Assembly: GCA_949361645.1 (NCBI GenBank)
Contig: OX442415.1
Span: forward strand, 29,747,362 to 29,811,361
Length of the DNA stretch: 64,000 bases
Direction: 5' to 3'
From: Spongilla lacustris
Lineage: Eukaryota; Porifera; Demospongiae; Spongillida; Spongillidae
Position 1 is the stretch's first letter, and each line of letters starts with the position of its first letter. The translations under genes and the position numbers were made by a program. The notes below the pieces were generated by a model. That model searched no databases. It saw only the letters and a list, made by a program, of their open reading frames with translations, and was not told the origin of the DNA. Of this stretch, positions 62,601 through 64,000 are shown one piece after another.

Positions 62601-63538
62601 CTAGCAAGGCTGCTGTATGATACCTGTATCGACATGGACAGAGCTTAAATGTCTCCACGCCAACTGGCGCGATTGTTGAAGCACTCAGACTCTGGGATAT
62701 TCCAGGTACGCACCTGGAATTTCCCAGACTCAGAGACTCAGAGTGCTTCAATGGGTACCGGTAGCCGCCAGTTGGGTTTCTTTGGGGAGACTTCCGGTCA
62801 CTTTTTAAGCTCTGTCCATGTCGATACAGCAGCCTTGCTAGCCTGTCTTGAAGATCGACTCGTACTCGGTAGGTGCAGCTTCGTCGGTTTGGTTATCGAA
62901 AGAACCGTTTCCATCAACACAGGCTACGCCCTCAGCTATTCGAATAACCAGAAATAACCGGACCGACGAAGTGTTTTAAATTATATTCATAGTATAATTA
63001 ATCGAAATTATTCAAAATTCAGTGTTGTATTTAACTAACATCAAACTGACACACACATGCACACATGCACACACACACATACACACACACATTGCACAAC
63101 ATGAAAAGAAGTCAGTGCATGACCTATGATTTCATGTTAATAGTATTAATGTGCACACATACCTTGGTGAATCAAAACCTGTGCTGCCAATATTTCATAA
63201 CTCATGATAAAAATAGCAAAGAATGGGTAATAACACACACTGATTCATTCTTAATGTATAAGCAATAACTACATAACTTAATAGTCTTGCGCATCATTTT
63301 TATCTGCATAAGTTTGATAATAAATTGCTTACATGTAAGATTTGGATCTTAGTACAACTACTATGTACATTATTAATAACTGAGTGGTTAATCAATAGCA
63401 ATCGGTTCTTTGGTGAATAAATTTTTTGTACTGCATGCTCAGCTAGCTAAGCATTGTAGAATTGGAAAATCCATGAGCACATACATGTAGATTGCTACAT
63501 ATAACTTATGTATTGTTTTTACAGATTGCATTGAATAA
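50867..63538 (+). CDS. 2A-like leader + Death domain + non-RD kinase, interrupted by a transposon
   Basis: Exons: 50867-51031, 51080-51209 continued at 54515-54523 (split by the transposon), 55255-55530, 56897-56953, 57230-57253, 58506-58657, 58706-58796, 58867-58956, 59003-59068, 59129-59157, 59208-59291, 59349-59483, 59531-59605, 60202-60247, 60495-60629, 63525-63538. With the transposon removed the sum is 1578 nt, 525 aa, all phases matching. Residues about 68-90 are hydrophobic, then DVEENPGP (91-98). The Death domain (about 102-190) shows VLKAIQDVVDWKSLAVQLD, CRRDLVQFWLES and SWKKLVDALKSIG. The kinase (about 222-476) has GDGAQGTVYRA, VAVKVL, HEDLKSLN, ITDFGCAKF, CAPE and SDVYAYGVVLWEV. 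HED in place of HRD makes it a non-RD kinase, as in RIPK-type signalling kinases (HKD). Likely a cell-death or immune adaptor kinase. In this haplotype the transposon blocks a continuous reading frame. Confidence 0.8.
51185..51208 (+). other. 2A-like ribosome-skipping motif
   Basis: Encodes DVEENPGP, matching the D(V/I)ExNPGP consensus, preceded by LLLVMSG. In known 2A sequences the ribosome skips the final Gly-Pro bond, releasing the upstream peptide and restarting at Pro. Here that would separate a leader of about 97 residues from the Death-kinase. Confidence 0.85.
51204..51209. other. Left target-site duplication of the transposon
   Basis: GACCTC immediately before the left terminus. The identical hexamer is at 54509-54514 after the right terminus. 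Confidence 0.85.
51285..51510. repeat. 21-bp repeats in the left transposon arm
   Basis: About ten copies of a 21-bp unit (core cagagccgtaagccc). It reads through as heptads RAVSPKP on the plus strand, in frame with the interrupted 2A gene until a stop at 51413-51415. Confidence 0.9.
51989..53880 (-). pseudogene. Spliced DDE transposase with one premature stop
   Basis: Nine or so exons on minus. About 53878-53810: WLKRKVAELGLKRRG. 53739-53654: SNSLLGYRAMWRLLQTKYGY (helix-turn-helix type). About 53530-53450: MDPEGTKLRKKHCLRRRTY. About 53396-53315: WCWHIDGYVKLKPYGFPIHA (first Asp). About 53255-53150: SRNILWLKLSTTNNDP. About 52828-52695: IRADCGSENVSIAACQ (second Asp). About 52650-52590: QIESWWSRLRYFKTDWW (Glu). 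About 52530-52490. About 52418-52262: DDFKLRWNNHRIRW. Last exon 52202-51989, ending YELSKLE. The order and D-D-E spacing match integrase-core transposases. A TGA at 52703-52705, where the family has Arg before the Glu motif, breaks the frame. This copy is probably inactive unless the stop is read through or a sequencing error. Confidence 0.8.
54160..54440. repeat. 21-bp repeats in the right transposon arm
   Basis: About 13 copies of the same 21-bp unit in inverse orientation (core gggcttacggctctg). Confidence 0.9.
57287..58336. repeat. 27-bp minisatellite in a kinase-gene intron
   Basis: About 39 copies of a 27-bp unit (catgtcccatggcctccact plus acatgct). One short unit sits near 58131. Because 27 is a multiple of three, several frames stay open for about 280-380 codons, but it lies between the 57253 donor and the 58505 acceptor and is intronic. 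Confidence 0.95.
60650..61896. repeat. 31-bp minisatellite in the last intron of the kinase gene
   Basis: About 40 copies of a 31-bp unit (tactgaccatacttatctgt plus caccacacatg), very homogeneous, starting about 20 bp after the donor at 60630. Confidence 0.95.
62423..63019. mobile_element. Foldback element, arms of about 280 bp
   Basis: Nearly the whole 597 bp is an imperfect palindrome centred near 62720. Ends are attttgaataatttcgatta on the left and its inverse on the right; inner parts (tcggtaggtgcagcttcgtc and its inverse) also match. No target duplication was clear. The mirrored ORFs on the two strands are the same sequence read from each arm, not genes. Confidence 0.85.
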
Positions 63539-64000
63539 TTGCGCGTGCGGTTAAAGCGGTGCTGTACTTCAAGTCTATTCTATAGCTACTTGCTACCCTC
63601 GCTCCTTGGACCAAGAACTTGTCTCTACGACGGGTACGTGTAGGCTGGCCACCTCACGCTACTTGCCATCTTTGGCCGAAGCCACAATGTACGTGCTGGG
63701 TGCGCTTTTATTGGAAGACGTCCTTCCGGATGTCTGGACTTTTCGATCTGGTGACGGGGCTGAGGGGTTGACTTCTGGAGTGGCCACGAAAAGAGAGGAA
63801 TCCCCTCTGCGGATTAGGGCCACGCAAGAGGAACAGGACCCCAAGGCTGTCTCGGAAGACCACGTGGATCTTTTTACACAAAACCACAGACGTCGGACGG
63901 GACTTGACCAGGCGCATTGTCCAGGCATCTGATGGTGCTGTGGGAGGGTGAAGGACACCTTCCTTTTGAGTGCATTGTGTAACGTATAACTGGAATCAGT
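63539..64000. other. Downstream region with an uncertain ORF
   Basis: GC-richer than the preceding DNA. An open frame 63606-63932 (+, 108 codons) and overlapping minus-strand frames exist, but no family motif is visible. It may be the first exon of a gene continuing past the window, or a transposon fragment. Confidence 0.3.

Noticed and set aside
62485..62957. Two mirrored ORFs of 88 and 102 codons
   Set aside because: They are the two arms of one palindrome read in opposite directions, with no other coding evidence.

Overview
The window is eukaryotic and animal-like. Genes have many short GT..AG introns, often 50-100 bp. Recognisable genes are metazoan: OARD1, PDCL, NPHP4, MANBAL, a Death-domain kinase, a Roc-COR-CARD protein, and a giant beta-helix multi-pass membrane protein. 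Intergenic DNA is AT-rich with frequent acatgt motifs, and introns are packed with micro- and minisatellites. I infer an early-branching metazoan, most likely a demosponge; this is an inference, not a sequence match. Exon structures were built by eye from splice sites, reading-frame phase and remembered family conservation.

Layout. 320-1775 (-): unrecognised 5-exon gene, head-to-head with OARD1 (1853-2456, +). 2460-5400: intergenic, with repeat fragments. 5408-10889 (-): PDCL, 7 exons. 11758-12671 (-): a C39-like cysteine-peptidase-fold protein, divergent from 13015-16761 (+), an intronless secreted/membrane beta-helix protein. 17081-30312 (+): NPHP4, about 33 exons, followed 78 bp later by MANBAL (30391-30627). 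31440-34390 (-): a degenerate Roc-COR-CARD gene. 34401-35717: a pure (CCCT)n array. 35715-45945 (+): a second copy of NPHP4 exons 9-33 (decayed) plus a second, intact MANBAL. 46000-50860: repeats and ORF relics, no confident gene. 50867-63538 (+): a gene encoding hydrophobic leader, 2A-like ribosome-skipping motif, Death domain and non-RD protein kinase. It is split by a 3.3-kb DNA transposon (51210-54508) inserted one codon after the 2A site.

Most interesting. (1) The 2A-like motif fused in frame to a Death-domain kinase, with the fusion confirmed by splice phase across the transposon. (2) NPHP4 minisatellites that are tandem copies of a 3' splice site (35-bp unit, over 30 copies) and of a 5' splice site (26-bp unit). 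(3) A NPHP4-MANBAL segmental duplication with one decayed NPHP4 copy. (4) A spliced integrase-like transposon with about 640-bp inverted termini and a 6-bp target duplication.

The genes do not form one pathway. NPHP4 is ciliary, PDCL is G-protein chaperoning, and OARD1 is ADP-ribose metabolism. The Roc-COR-CARD and Death-kinase genes look like innate-immunity or cell-death signalling components.
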